This document shows positions 18,049 to 25,644 of a stretch of DNA of 34,959 nt, one piece after another. The first letter of the stretch is position 1; each line of letters opens with the position of its first letter. Source of the DNA: Rubrivivax sp. (lineage in GTDB: Bacteria > Pseudomonadota > Gammaproteobacteria > Burkholderiales > Burkholderiaceae_C); assembly GCA_026125665.1 (NCBI GenBank), contig JAHCKS010000055.1:1-34959 (forward strand). Reading direction: 5' to 3'. Below the pieces are notes generated by a model, which was given only the letters and a program-made list of their open reading frames with translations, did not search any database and was not told the DNA's origin. The translations under genes were made by a program, and so were the position numbers.

Positions 18049-18534
18049 CTAACGCCCCAGCGGCAGGTATAGCGTCATGCGCGCGTCGTGCAGCGAGCGA
18101 AAGCCGAAGTACAGGTAGAAGTCGCGCGCCGCGTCGTCCTTGGCGTCGACGACGAGCGCATAGGCGGCCACCTGTTCGCGCGCTTTCAGGCAGCGGTCCA
18201 CGGCGCAACCGAGCAGCAGCTTGCCGAGGCCTCGGCCGCGCTGAGCGGTGGCGGCGGCCAGCCGGCCCATGCGGAAGCAAGGCACCGGAAACCGCGGCAG
18301 ACGCTTGCGCTCGGCCTCGGGCAGCCGGGCTGCGTCCACCTCGGCGGCGCTGAGCGTGTAGTAGCCGAGGACGCGCGCCGGTTCGGCCGAATCCACCAGC
18401 ACGTAGACGGCGCTCAGGCCGCGCCGGCGGTGCTGCTCGGCGTAGCGGTGAAGGTACTCGTCGAGCGCCGGCACGCCGCAGGTGAAGCCCTGGCGGTCGT
18501 GCAGCGCGGGGTCGAGCGGGTGTTCCTCGAGCAC
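18049..18534 (-). CDS. GNAT-family N-acetyltransferase, TacT-like toxin
   Basis: The 161-aa product is a GNAT acetyltransferase of the kind paired with DUF1778 antitoxins; studied members acetylate charged tRNAs and stop translation. It begins HPLDPALHDRQGFTCGVPALDEYL, a family-typical opening (F.CG...LD.YL). It has LGYYTLSAAEV as the central strands, the acetyl-CoA loop AAATAQRGRGLGKLLL near 95, and the end FYLYFGFRSLHDARMTLYLPL with the usual catalytic Tyr region. The start is GTG 18534. It lies 25 bp downstream of the DUF1778 gene, the normal antitoxin-then-toxin order. The reading frame is intact, so the toxin is probably functional. Confidence 0.88.
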   Translation of the reverse strand: MLEEHPLDPALHDRQGFTCGVPALDEYLHRYAEQHRRRGLSAVYVLVDSAEPARVLGYYTLSAAEVDAARLPEAERKRLPRFPVPCFRMGRLAAATAQRGRGLGKLLLGCAVDRCLKAREQVAAYALVVDAKDDAARDFYLYFGFRSLHDARMTLYLPLGR

Positions 18535-18559
18535 GGCGCGCCCCCGGGCACGGCCCGGT

Positions 18560-18832
18560 TCAGGCGCGGCGAACCCGGCGGCGGGCCTGCGTGAGCGCGG
18601 ACTTCAGCGCCGGGTTGGGGGCGAAGGCCGAGTCGAGCGCCTGGGCGAAGGCGGCAAAGTCGCGCTGGCTGAGCGTGATGCGCGCCTCGCGGTCCAGCAG
18701 CAGCAGCGCCTTCTCCTTGGCTGCGGCACGCACGAAGCCCGCCATCGTGGTGCCCATCAGCGCCGCAGCCTTGGCGACCACGGCCTTGTCGTCGGCATCC
18801 ATCTGCAGGTCGAAGCGGGCGGCGGCGGGCAT
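18560..18832 (-). CDS. DUF1778 ribbon-helix-helix antitoxin (TacA-like)
   Basis: This 90-aa protein is the cognate antitoxin. The N-terminal strand and helices (ARFDLQMDADDKAVVAKAAALMGTT, then FVRAAAKEKA) form the ribbon-helix-helix DNA-binding part. LSQRDFAAFAQALDSAFAPNPAL is the tail that in this family wraps the GNAT toxin. The open frame extends upstream to 19099, but I start at ATG 18832, where similarity to the family begins. A palindrome at 18862-18880 lies 29 bp upstream and is a likely autoregulatory site. It forms an operon with the toxin gene downstream. Confidence 0.87.
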   Translation of the reverse strand: MPAAARFDLQMDADDKAVVAKAAALMGTTMAGFVRAAAKEKALLLLDREARITLSQRDFAAFAQALDSAFAPNPALKSALTQARRRVRRA

Positions 18833-18861
18833 GGCAGGGGTCCTCACGGGCGGGGTCGGTA

Positions 18862-18880
18862 CTACGGGATTTTGCCGTAG
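18862..18880 (-). promoter_or_regulatory. Candidate operator of the DUF1778/GNAT operon
   Basis: CTACGG (18862-18867) and CCGTAG (18875-18880) form a perfect 6-bp inverted repeat around an AT-rich 7-base centre, just upstream of the antitoxin start on the - strand. Ribbon-helix-helix antitoxins commonly repress their own promoter at such sites. Binding is inferred from position and symmetry only. Confidence 0.5.
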
Positions 18881-18914
18881 CAAGGTGATGCTGTCACGCG
18901 GGCCGTGCAGGCCG

Positions 18915-19068
18915 ATCTGCGGCGTTGGCGGGCAGGCTCGCTGGGCCGGACCATCTGCAACGGCATCTCTCGGGATCTGCGATCCGTGCGCAGAAAGCCG
19001 CGCTGTGACAGGCACTTGCCGAGCATGTCCGAGCAACGACATCTGCAATCGCCGCGTGAGCGATCTGC
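18915..19068. repeat. Five spaced ATCTGC motifs upstream of the toxin-antitoxin operon
   Basis: ATCTGC occurs at 18915, 18953, 18975, 19041 and 19063 in otherwise non-coding DNA between the DUF1778 gene and the Uma2 gene. Spacings are 38, 22, 66 and 22 bases, three of them multiples of 22, so some sites would lie on similar helix faces. The flanks are not conserved. It may be a binding-site array or chance; there is no gene here. Confidence 0.35.
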
Positions 19069-19104
19069 AGCGGCGTCGGTGCGGGGCGAGAGGCCGCAAC
19101 AGGA

Positions 19105-19704
19105 TCAGAACGCCACGTCGGTGCCGGCGTAGAGCTCGGCCAGGCGCACGCCCGGCCCTGGCAGGCCGGGCGTGGACGGCAGGTCATCGGCCTCGGTCAG
19201 CACCGCCAGCGCCCAGCGGCCGTCGTCGCCGCGCAGGTGCAGCTCGACGCGATGCTGTTCCTGGCTCACCACGGCGTACGCGCGCAGGCTCGGCAGCCGC
19301 ATGTAGGCGGCGAGCTTCTCGCGGCGGTCGATCTCGACCGTGCTCGGGCTCAGCACTTCGGCGATGAAGGTGGCGTCGTTCGCGGTCAAGGCGGCACCGG
19401 CCGTGGGGCTGCCGCACCAGACGAACACATCCGGGTAGTAGACCGACTCCGCCGCCTCGACATGCAGTTTCATGTCGTTGACGAAGGCCTGGCGTGGCAT
19501 GTGCGTGCCGTAGGAGGAAGAGGCCGCTTCGACAAGGCGATCGGTCTTGACGACCTGAAGGACGAACTGGCTGAGGGTGGTCGCCAGGTTCGGCGCGAGC
19601 GCCCAAGAGTCGGTCGAGCCAAAGGCCCGCAAGCCCGGGGCTCTGCAGCGGGGCACGCGCGCCGCCGAGTCTCCGCACCGGCAGCGGCGCTCTCTCGCCA
19701 CCAT
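19105..19704 (-). CDS. Uma2-family (PD-(D/E)XK-like) protein with atypical N-terminus
   Basis: From about residue 68 the 199-aa product matches Uma2-type nuclease domains. It has RQAFVNDMKLHVEAAESVYYPDVFVWC with the Asp of the active site, then AEVLSPSTVEIDRREKLAAYMRLPSL with the Glu and Lys. The usual family beginning, with its Glu-containing first helix (EYLAWE-type) and RHN-x-NLA stretch, is missing. Instead about 65 residues of Arg/Cys-rich unrelated sequence precede the domain, and the start lies only 18 bp after the aceE stop. I suspect a 5'-truncated or rearranged gene, possibly no longer functional. Uma2 genes often occur in many copies in bacteria; their role is unknown. Confidence 0.65.
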   Translation of the reverse strand: MVARERRCRCGDSAARVPRCRAPGLRAFGSTDSWALAPNLATTLSQFVLQVVKTDRLVEAASSSYGTHMPRQAFVNDMKLHVEAAESVYYPDVFVWCGSPTAGAALTANDATFIAEVLSPSTVEIDRREKLAAYMRLPSLRAYAVVSQEQHRVELHLRGDDGRWALAVLTEADDLPSTPGLPGPGVRLAELYAGTDVAF

Positions 19705-19722
19705 GCGCTCGCCGGCCGGTCC

Positions 19723-22608
19723 TCACGCCATCCAGGGCGGCGTGATCTCCGGCGCGATGCCCAGCCGCTGAACCGCTTCGGCCAGCGCCTCGCGCGGCCA
19801 GGCGCCGATGTCCGCGAGCGCCGTCAGCGCCGCCAGCGCGATGTGCTCGCGGTCGACCTCGAAGAAGCGGCGCAGGTCGCGCCGCGTCGCGCTGCGGCCG
19901 AAGCCGTCGGTGCCGAGCGTGGTGTACGGCGCGCCGACGTATTCGGCCACGAGCTGCGGCGCGGCACGCACGTAGTCGGTGGCGGCCACCACCGGCAGCG
20001 TGCCGCCGAGGCAAGCCTCGACGTGGCTGACCGGCGTCAGGTGCTCCTCGGCGCCGGCGGGCTTCAGCCGCGTGGCGCGCTGCACCTCGCGCGCCTGGCG
20101 TGCCAGCTCGACGAAGCTCGTGGCGCTCCACACCTCGGCTTCGACCTCGAAGCGCTCGCGCAGCAGCGCGGCGGCGGCGATCACCTCGTGCAGGATCATG
20201 CCGCTGCCCACCAGCCGCACTCTCGGTGCAGCGGCCGCTGGGCCAGGCGGCGCGTGCGCCGCGGCCGCTTCCGCACCCGGCTGCGCAGGCGGGGGCGGTG
20301 CCGCCTCGGCTGCGTCCGGCGCCGCCGGCAGCTTGTACAGCCCGCTGGTGATCATCTCGGCCGTCACGCCGGCCGGCATCGGCGGCTGCGGCACGTTCTC
20401 GTTCATCACGGTGATGTAGTGGAACTCGTCGCGGCGCTCTTGCAGCATGCGCCTGACACCGTGCGCGACGATGTGCACGAGCTCGTAGCCGAACGCCGGG
20501 TCCCAGGCGCGGCAGTTGGGCACGGTGCTCGCCGCCAGCAGGCTGGTGCCGTCCTGGTGCTGCAGGCCTTCGCCGCTGAGCGTGGTGCGCCCGGCCGTGG
20601 CGCCGACGAGGAAGCCGCGGGCGCGGCTGTCGGCGGCGCAGTGGATGAGGTCGCCCACGCGCTGGAAGCCGAAGCACGAATAGAAGATGTAGAAGGGCAG
20701 CATCGGCACGCCGTGCGCGCTGTAGGCGGTGGCGGCGGCGATCCAGCTGCTGAGGGCGCCGGCTTCGCTGATGCCCTCCTCGAGGATCTGGCCGGACTGG
20801 CTTTCCTTGTAGTACAGCAGCTCGTCGCGGTCTTCCGGCTCGTACAGCTGGCCCTGCGCGGCGTAGATCGCGAACTCGCGGAACAGGCTCTGCATGCCGA
20901 AGGTGCGGGCCTCGTCGGCGACGATGGGCACGATGTGCCGGCCGATCTGCGCGTCGCGCAGCAGCTGCGTGAGCTGCGCGACGAAGACCATCGTCGTGCT
21001 CTGCTCGCGGCCGGCCTGTCGTTCGACGAGGCGAGCCGTTTCCGCTTCGGCCGGCGCCGGCAGCGCCATGCCCTCGCTGCGCCGGGCCGGCAGGTAACCA
21101 CCGAGCGCCTCGCGCCGCGCGTGCAGGTAGCGCATCTCCGGGCTGTCGTCGGCGGGCTTGCAGAACTTCAGCGCCACCACGTCGGCTTCGCTCATCGGCA
21201 GCGCGAAGCGCTCGCGGAAGGCGAGCAGCGCCTCGTCGTCGAGCTTCTTCTGCTGGTGCGAGCCCATCTTGCCCTGGCCCCAGTGGCCCATGCCGTATCC
21301 CTTCTTGGTCTGCGCCAGGATCACCGTGGGGCGGCCGCGTTGGCCCGCGCCGGGATGGATGGCCGCGTGGTAGGCGGCGTGGATCTTCACCGCGTCGTGG
21401 CCTCCGCGCTTCAGGCGGTCGATGTCGTCGTCGGTGAGGTGCGCAACGAGCGCCTGCAGCTCCGGGTACTTGTTGAAGAAGTGCTCGCGGTTGAAGCGGC
21501 CGTCGGTGGCGGCGTACTTCTGGAACTCGCCGTCCACCGTCTCGTGCAGGCGGCGCACGAGGACGCCGTCGTGGTCGCGCGCGAACAGCGGGTCCCAGTC
21601 GCTGCCCCACAGGAGCTTGATGACGTTCCAGCCGGCGCCGGCGAAGAGGCCTTCGAGCTCCTGCACGATGCTGCCGTTGCCGCGCACGGGGCCGTCCAGC
21701 CGCTGCAGGTTGCAGTTGACGACGAAGACGAGGTTGTCCAGCCCTTCGCGCGCCGCGAGGCTCAGGCCGGCCAGCGACTCGGGCTCGTCCATCTCGCCGT
21801 CGCCGACGAAGGCCCAGACGCGGCGCTCCGGCGGCTCGGCACCGGGCAGTGCGCGGCCGTTCGTGCCCAGGCCGTTGCGCGCACCGGCCTGCGCGAGCCC
21901 GCGGTCGCGCAGGTAGCGCATGAAGCGCGCCTGGTAGATGGCGGTGAGTGGCCCCAGGCCCATCGAGCCCGTGGGGAATTGCCAGAAGTCGGGCATCAGC
22001 CACGGGTGGCAATAGCTCGAAAGGCCGCTGCCGTGCGTCTCCTGGCGATAGAGCTCGAGGTGGCGCTGTGTCAGCCGCCCTTCGAGGAAGGCCCGCGCAT
22101 AGACGCCGGGCGAGGCGTGCGGCTGGAAGAACACGAGGTCGCCGGCTTCGCCGGGGTCGGCCCCGTGTGGCGGGCGGCTGCCGCGGAAGAAGTGGTTGAA
22201 GCCCACCTCGAACAGGTCGGCGATGCTGGCGTAGGTGGCGATGTGCCCGCCGAGCTCGGCCGACTCGCGGTTGGCGCGCACCACCATCGCCAGCGCGTTC
22301 CAGCGCACGATGCCGGCGATGCGCGCCTCGACCTCGAGCTGGCCGGGGTACTGCGCCTGGTCCTCGAGCGCGATGGTGTTGACGTACGGTGTGTTCAGCA
22401 CCGGCGGCAGCGGCACGCGCAGGCGGCGCGCCTCGTCGAGCAGGCGGCGCAGGATGTAGGTGCCGCGCTCGCGCCCCTCCTCGCGCACCAGGGTCTCGAA
22501 GCCCTGCAGCCACTCGGCCGTCTCGGCGGCGTCGGCGTCGGCGGGCATGACGCGCCAGAAGGCTTCGGCAACGGCGCCGGCAGTGTCCTTGGGAGGCGTC
22601 GGACTCAT
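19723..22608 (-). CDS. aceE: Pyruvate dehydrogenase E1 component, homodimeric AceE type
   Basis: E1 decarboxylates pyruvate with thiamine diphosphate and passes the acetyl group to the lipoyl E2. The 961-aa product is the single-chain form: LNTPYVNTIALEDQAQYPG near residue 70, SYCHPWLMPDFWQFPTGSMG near 200, and the thiamine motif FVGDGEMDEPES...NCNLQRLDGPVRGNG near 270-310. The pyrimidine-domain stretch reads VADEARTFGMQSLFREFAIY, and the C-terminus has VSHVEACLGGTLPVVAATDYVR. It is about 75 residues longer than E. coli AceE, mainly because of an Ala/Pro-rich insert at about 745-785. No E2 or E3 gene is adjacent, so it is a stand-alone copy, possibly a second E1. GGAG lies shortly before ATG 22608. 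Confidence 0.93.
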   Translation of the reverse strand: MSPTPPKDTAGAVAEAFWRVMPADADAAETAEWLQGFETLVREEGRERGTYILRRLLDEARRLRVPLPPVLNTPYVNTIALEDQAQYPGQLEVEARIAGIVRWNALAMVVRANRESAELGGHIATYASIADLFEVGFNHFFRGSRPPHGADPGEAGDLVFFQPHASPGVYARAFLEGRLTQRHLELYRQETHGSGLSSYCHPWLMPDFWQFPTGSMGLGPLTAIYQARFMRYLRDRGLAQAGARNGLGTNGRALPGAEPPERRVWAFVGDGEMDEPESLAGLSLAAREGLDNLVFVVNCNLQRLDGPVRGNGSIVQELEGLFAGAGWNVIKLLWGSDWDPLFARDHDGVLVRRLHETVDGEFQKYAATDGRFNREHFFNKYPELQALVAHLTDDDIDRLKRGGHDAVKIHAAYHAAIHPGAGQRGRPTVILAQTKKGYGMGHWGQGKMGSHQQKKLDDEALLAFRERFALPMSEADVVALKFCKPADDSPEMRYLHARREALGGYLPARRSEGMALPAPAEAETARLVERQAGREQSTTMVFVAQLTQLLRDAQIGRHIVPIVADEARTFGMQSLFREFAIYAAQGQLYEPEDRDELLYYKESQSGQILEEGISEAGALSSWIAAATAYSAHGVPMLPFYIFYSCFGFQRVGDLIHCAADSRARGFLVGATAGRTTLSGEGLQHQDGTSLLAASTVPNCRAWDPAFGYELVHIVAHGVRRMLQERRDEFHYITVMNENVPQPPMPAGVTAEMITSGLYKLPAAPDAAEAAPPPPAQPGAEAAAAHAPPGPAAAAPRVRLVGSGMILHEVIAAAALLRERFEVEAEVWSATSFVELARQAREVQRATRLKPAGAEEHLTPVSHVEACLGGTLPVVAATDYVRAAPQLVAEYVGAPYTTLGTDGFGRSATRRDLRRFFEVDREHIALAALTALADIGAWPREALAEAVQRLGIAPEITPPWMA

Positions 22609-22848
22609 CGTTGTTCTCCGCGGGCGGCGCCGGGACGCGGCACCCGCCGCGCCGCGCCCGCGAGTGTGGGCGCCGTGGCGCGGCCCGGGGGCATCACGGG
22701 CGTTTCAGGGTGTGACTGCCGGCGATTGCACCACGAGGTGCACCGCAAGGGGCGCTACGAGGTCACTCACCGGGCGCACGAGGGCACCACGAGGGCGCAG
22801 CCGGTGGGCGCGACGCGGCGCCCACCGACCCTGCCGCCGCGCGCAGCG

Positions 22849-23808
22849 CTACTGCGCGCCCATCACCGCCTCGGCGTAGTACTCGTAGTTGTCGGCGTTC
22901 ATGCCGGCGAGCTCGGGGTGCCGTTCGGCGAGCTTCTCGCAGGGGCCCTGGCCGTACCGGTGATCCTGCGTGTGCACGAAGATGTGCGACAGCTCGTGCA
23001 GCAGCACGCCCAGAGGGTTGTCGTGGCCGTCGCGCCCGTCCTTGCGCAGCATGCTGCGGCCGCGCCACGACAGCCTGCCGGCGCGCCAGAACGCACCGCA
23101 CAGGTAGATGCGCGGCGGGTCGTTCGGGCCGTCGGGGTACACGTAGCCGAACACCTTGTCCTTGCTGGCGTCGTCGTCCTTGATCAGGATGACGCCGGCC
23201 TGGATGCCGCTGTAGATCTTCGCGAAGTTGGCGCGGATCGCCTTCGCGTCGCCGGCGCCGAACCACTTGCGGAAGCGCTCCTGATCGTCGGTGCTGCGGG
23301 TGAGCATGCCGAGCGTCCACTGCACCTTCGTCACGGCCTCGGCGATGCGGTCGAGCGCCCAGATCGCGTTCTCCTTCTCGAGCGACGTATCGAAGCCGAC
23401 GAAGGTGCGCGTGCCGGCCGTCTCGATGCCTTGCTTGACCATGCGCACGAGCAGTGCGTGCAGCTGCTGCTCGGTGAGCTTCTCCGTGGCGCCCTTGCCG
23501 GCCTTCACCTCGGCCACGCTGAGCAGGCGGCCGCCCTGGTCGGGGTCGCCCAGTGCGGCACGGCCGAGCAGCACGGCGCGCACATAGTGGCGCCGCCGCG
23601 TCTCCACCGGCGAGTGCGTGATCTCCCAGCGGTGGCCCAGCGACATGAGCTCCAGCAGCGGCACCATCTGGCCGGCGTCGTCCAGCGCTTCGACCCGCAG
23701 GTCGAGCAGCGCCAGGGCTGCGTCGAGCTCCGGCGCGCTGGCCAGCTGCTGCCGGATGAACGCGTAGGTGTCGCTGAAGCGCTGGTTGACCGTCTTCTTC
23801 TTCCACAT
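22849..23808 (-). CDS. M35-like (Asp-zincin) metallopeptidase domain protein
   Basis: The C-terminal part of this 319-aa protein has LLHELSHIFVHTQDHRYG. The HExxH zinc site at about residue 263 is followed by T-x-D as the likely third ligand, and NADNYEYYAEAV lies near the end, all features of Asp-zincin lysine-type endopeptidases. The first ~150 residues (RFSDTYAFIRQQLASAPELDAALALLDL onward) are helical and not recognised. There is no signal peptide, so it acts in the cytoplasm or leaves by a non-standard route. I start at ATG 23808 (MWKKKTVNQRF); the longer frame upstream is Arg/Pro-rich shadow. It lies alone, 240 bp downstream of the aceE start region on the same strand. Substrate unknown. 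Confidence 0.75.
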   Translation of the reverse strand: MWKKKTVNQRFSDTYAFIRQQLASAPELDAALALLDLRVEALDDAGQMVPLLELMSLGHRWEITHSPVETRRRHYVRAVLLGRAALGDPDQGGRLLSVAEVKAGKGATEKLTEQQLHALLVRMVKQGIETAGTRTFVGFDTSLEKENAIWALDRIAEAVTKVQWTLGMLTRSTDDQERFRKWFGAGDAKAIRANFAKIYSGIQAGVILIKDDDASKDKVFGYVYPDGPNDPPRIYLCGAFWRAGRLSWRGRSMLRKDGRDGHDNPLGVLLHELSHIFVHTQDHRYGQGPCEKLAERHPELAGMNADNYEYYAEAVMGAQ

Positions 23809-23960
23809 GGCGCGTCCTCGCGAGCAGTGAATCGGGGGCACCGATGATGCCCCGCCATGCGACGAAGCCACCGAAGCAGCCGGCGCTCGCGCTCCGTCGG
23901 GCTGGGGAGCGTCGCTCTCCTGGGGGTGCCCGGCGGGCGCGGTTGGTACGCCCTCGCGCC

Positions 23961-24977
23961 TCAGGCGGCGAGCTCGACGACGAGGCGCCCGCCGGCCCGG
24001 GCGCGCGAGCAGCACAGCGCCACCTTGTGGCGCCGCTCCGTGGCGCTGAGGCAATGGTCGCGGTGGTCGGGTTCGCCGGCGGCGCCGGAGGTCGCGTCAG
24101 CGACGAGCGGCACGACGCAGGTGCCGCACATGCCCTGCGAGCACGAGGTGGGCACGTCGATGCCGAGCTCGTGCAGCGCCTCCACGGCGCTCTGGTCGGC
24201 CGCCACCGCGACCTCGATGCCGCGGCCGGCGACGACGAGCGTGAACGGCTCGTCGCCCGCCGCCTGGCCCGCCGGCGCATCGGGCGGCGCGAAGTACTCC
24301 ATGTGCACGCAGTCGTCGGGCCAGTGCGCCGAGGCGGCCCGCACCGCCTGCATGAAGCCGGCCGGGCCGCAGAGGTACAGGTGCGTGCCGGGCGCGGGGT
24401 GGCGCAGCAGCGCGGCGATGTCGAGATGCTGTGCCGGTTCGCCGGCGGCCGGCTCGTCCAGGTGCAGGCGCACGTTTGGCGCGAGCGCCGCCAGCGCGTC
24501 GGCGAACGCGAGGTGGGCGCGGCTGCGCGCGAAGACACACAACGTGAACGGCGCACCTTCGCGCTGCAGCTGCTGCGCCATCGCCAGCAGCGGCGTCAGG
24601 CCGATGCCGCCGGCCAGCATCAGGTGGTGCGCGGCCTCGGCGTGCAGCGGGAAGGTGTTGCGCGGCGTGCTGACGGCCAGCAGGTCACCCTCGTGCACCC
24701 GCTCGTGCAACGAGGCCGAGCCACCGCGGCCGGGTTGCTCGCGCTTGGCCGCGATGAGGTAGTGCGTGCAGCCCGCGCCGGCGACCGGCGCCCGGGGTTC
24801 GGCGGCGGCCAGCGAGTACTGCCGCGTGAAGCCGCCGGGCAGGTGCACGTCGATGTGCGCGCCGGCGCGGTAGCCGGGCAGCGTGCCGCCGCGCGGGTGC
24901 ACGAGCTCGAGCGCCACGACGTCGTCCGTCAGGCGCCGCTTGCGGGCGACCCGGACGGTGAGGGTGCGGTCGAGCAT
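23961..24977 (-). CDS. PDR/VanB-family flavin and 2Fe-2S oxidoreductase
   Basis: The 338-aa product has the order of phthalate dioxygenase reductases. A flavin-binding barrel (HIDVHLPGGFTRQYSLA near 45) comes first, then an NAD-binding domain (LAGGIGLTPLLAMA near 120, LYLCGPAGFMQAV near 200). A C-terminal plant-type ferredoxin domain follows, with CSQGMCGTC near 283 and a further Cys near 320. Such proteins pass electrons from NADH to a Rieske oxygenase. No oxygenase gene is present in the window, so its partner must lie elsewhere or the electrons go to another acceptor. It follows the RidA-like gene by 29 bp on the same strand and is the last gene of the catabolic cluster. Confidence 0.87.
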   Translation of the reverse strand: MLDRTLTVRVARKRRLTDDVVALELVHPRGGTLPGYRAGAHIDVHLPGGFTRQYSLAAAEPRAPVAGAGCTHYLIAAKREQPGRGGSASLHERVHEGDLLAVSTPRNTFPLHAEAAHHLMLAGGIGLTPLLAMAQQLQREGAPFTLCVFARSRAHLAFADALAALAPNVRLHLDEPAAGEPAQHLDIAALLRHPAPGTHLYLCGPAGFMQAVRAASAHWPDDCVHMEYFAPPDAPAGQAAGDEPFTLVVAGRGIEVAVAADQSAVEALHELGIDVPTSCSQGMCGTCVVPLVADATSGAAGEPDHRDHCLSATERRHKVALCCSRARAGGRLVVELAA

Positions 24978-25006
24978 GGGCCGTGAGTCGTCCGGCGGGC
25001 CGCCAG

Positions 25007-25459
25007 TCAGCCGCGCTGCTGCGGGATGAACGCGGTGGCTTCGACCTCGATGCGCACCTCGCGGCTGGGCAGCATGCCGCTCACCTCGACCACCGTGCTC
25101 ACCGGCGGCTCACCGGGGTAGAAGAGCCGCCGCACGCGGTTGTAGAGCGGGTAGTCGCGCAGGTCGGTGAAGTACTGGACGAGCTTGAACACGTCGCCCA
25201 TGCCGCCGCCGGCCTGCCCGGCGAGCTCGCGGATGCGGTTGAGCACGAACCAGCTCTGCACGAGCACCGGGGCCTGGAAGATGTCGACGCTCATCTCGCC
25301 GGTTTCGCCGAGCTGCTGGCGGACGTCGGGGCTGAGCTGGTCGAAGCTCTGCACGACGGTGCGGGTAGCGGGATCGACGGCGATGACGCCGGACATGTAG
25401 ACCATGTCGCCGATGCGCTTCATCGCGGCGTAGCGGGCTAGGGGTTGGCCTGTGGACAT
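25007..25459 (-). CDS. RidA-family (YjgF/YER057c/UK114) protein
   Basis: The 150-aa product is a RidA-family member: IGDMVYMSGVIAVDPATRTVV at the N-terminus, a central FVLNRIRELAGQAGGGMGDVFKLVQYFTDL segment, and PPVSTVVEVSGMLPSREVRIEVEATAF at the end. RidA proteins hydrolyse reactive enamines and imines; relatives work in pyrimidine and aromatic nitrogen breakdown. It is somewhat longer than the ~130-residue stress-type RidA and carries Ser-Arg-Glu-Val-Arg near the usual substrate-binding arginine. Placement between an amidohydrolase/oxidoreductase group and a flavin reductase suggests a pathway role rather than housekeeping. Exact substrate unknown. Confidence 0.85.
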   Translation of the reverse strand: MSTGQPLARYAAMKRIGDMVYMSGVIAVDPATRTVVQSFDQLSPDVRQQLGETGEMSVDIFQAPVLVQSWFVLNRIRELAGQAGGGMGDVFKLVQYFTDLRDYPLYNRVRRLFYPGEPPVSTVVEVSGMLPSREVRIEVEATAFIPQQRG

Positions 25460-25512
25460 GACTCGTGCGCTCCAGGATCAGTCGGCTCGCCTTGAATGGC
25501 TTCGCAGGCAGT

Positions 25513-25627
25513 GGCGGCAAAGGGCTGCGCGGGCCCGGCGTGGCGCGGCATATGCGGCGGTTCCTCGCTGGCGCTCGGAACTGCCGCATATGCGCCCCGC
25601 CGCTCTCCCGCCCGCGGCCTTGCTCGC
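25513..25627 (-). repeat. Short copy of the foldback repeat family
   Basis: This 115-bp element lies between the RidA gene and the flavodoxin-fold gene. Its left 46 bp (25513-25558) match end B of the composite at 4257-4839 and its right 45 bp (25583-25627) match end A, both inverted relative to that copy. Between them are only 24 bp, which match the outermost part of the long arm. It looks like an internal-deletion or minimal form of the same dispersed element. GCATATGC palindromes sit at the inner edge of each end. Confidence 0.85.
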
Positions 25628-25644
25628 CACAACCTCTCCGAGCC

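Noticed and set aside
18894-19187. A small - strand ORF between the DUF1778 gene and the Uma2 gene
   Set aside because: Overlaps the 3' end of Uma2 in another frame, has no ribosome site and no family resemblance.
22609-22848. Possible promoter or small gene between aceE and the metallopeptidase gene
   Set aside because: Only GC-rich sequence with short repeats of CACGAGG/GCACC type was seen; no convincing promoter, RNA or ORF.
19237-23847. A 1536-codon + strand open frame opposite aceE and its neighbours
   Set aside because: Antisense shadow of high-GC coding sequence on the - strand; no recognisable domain.
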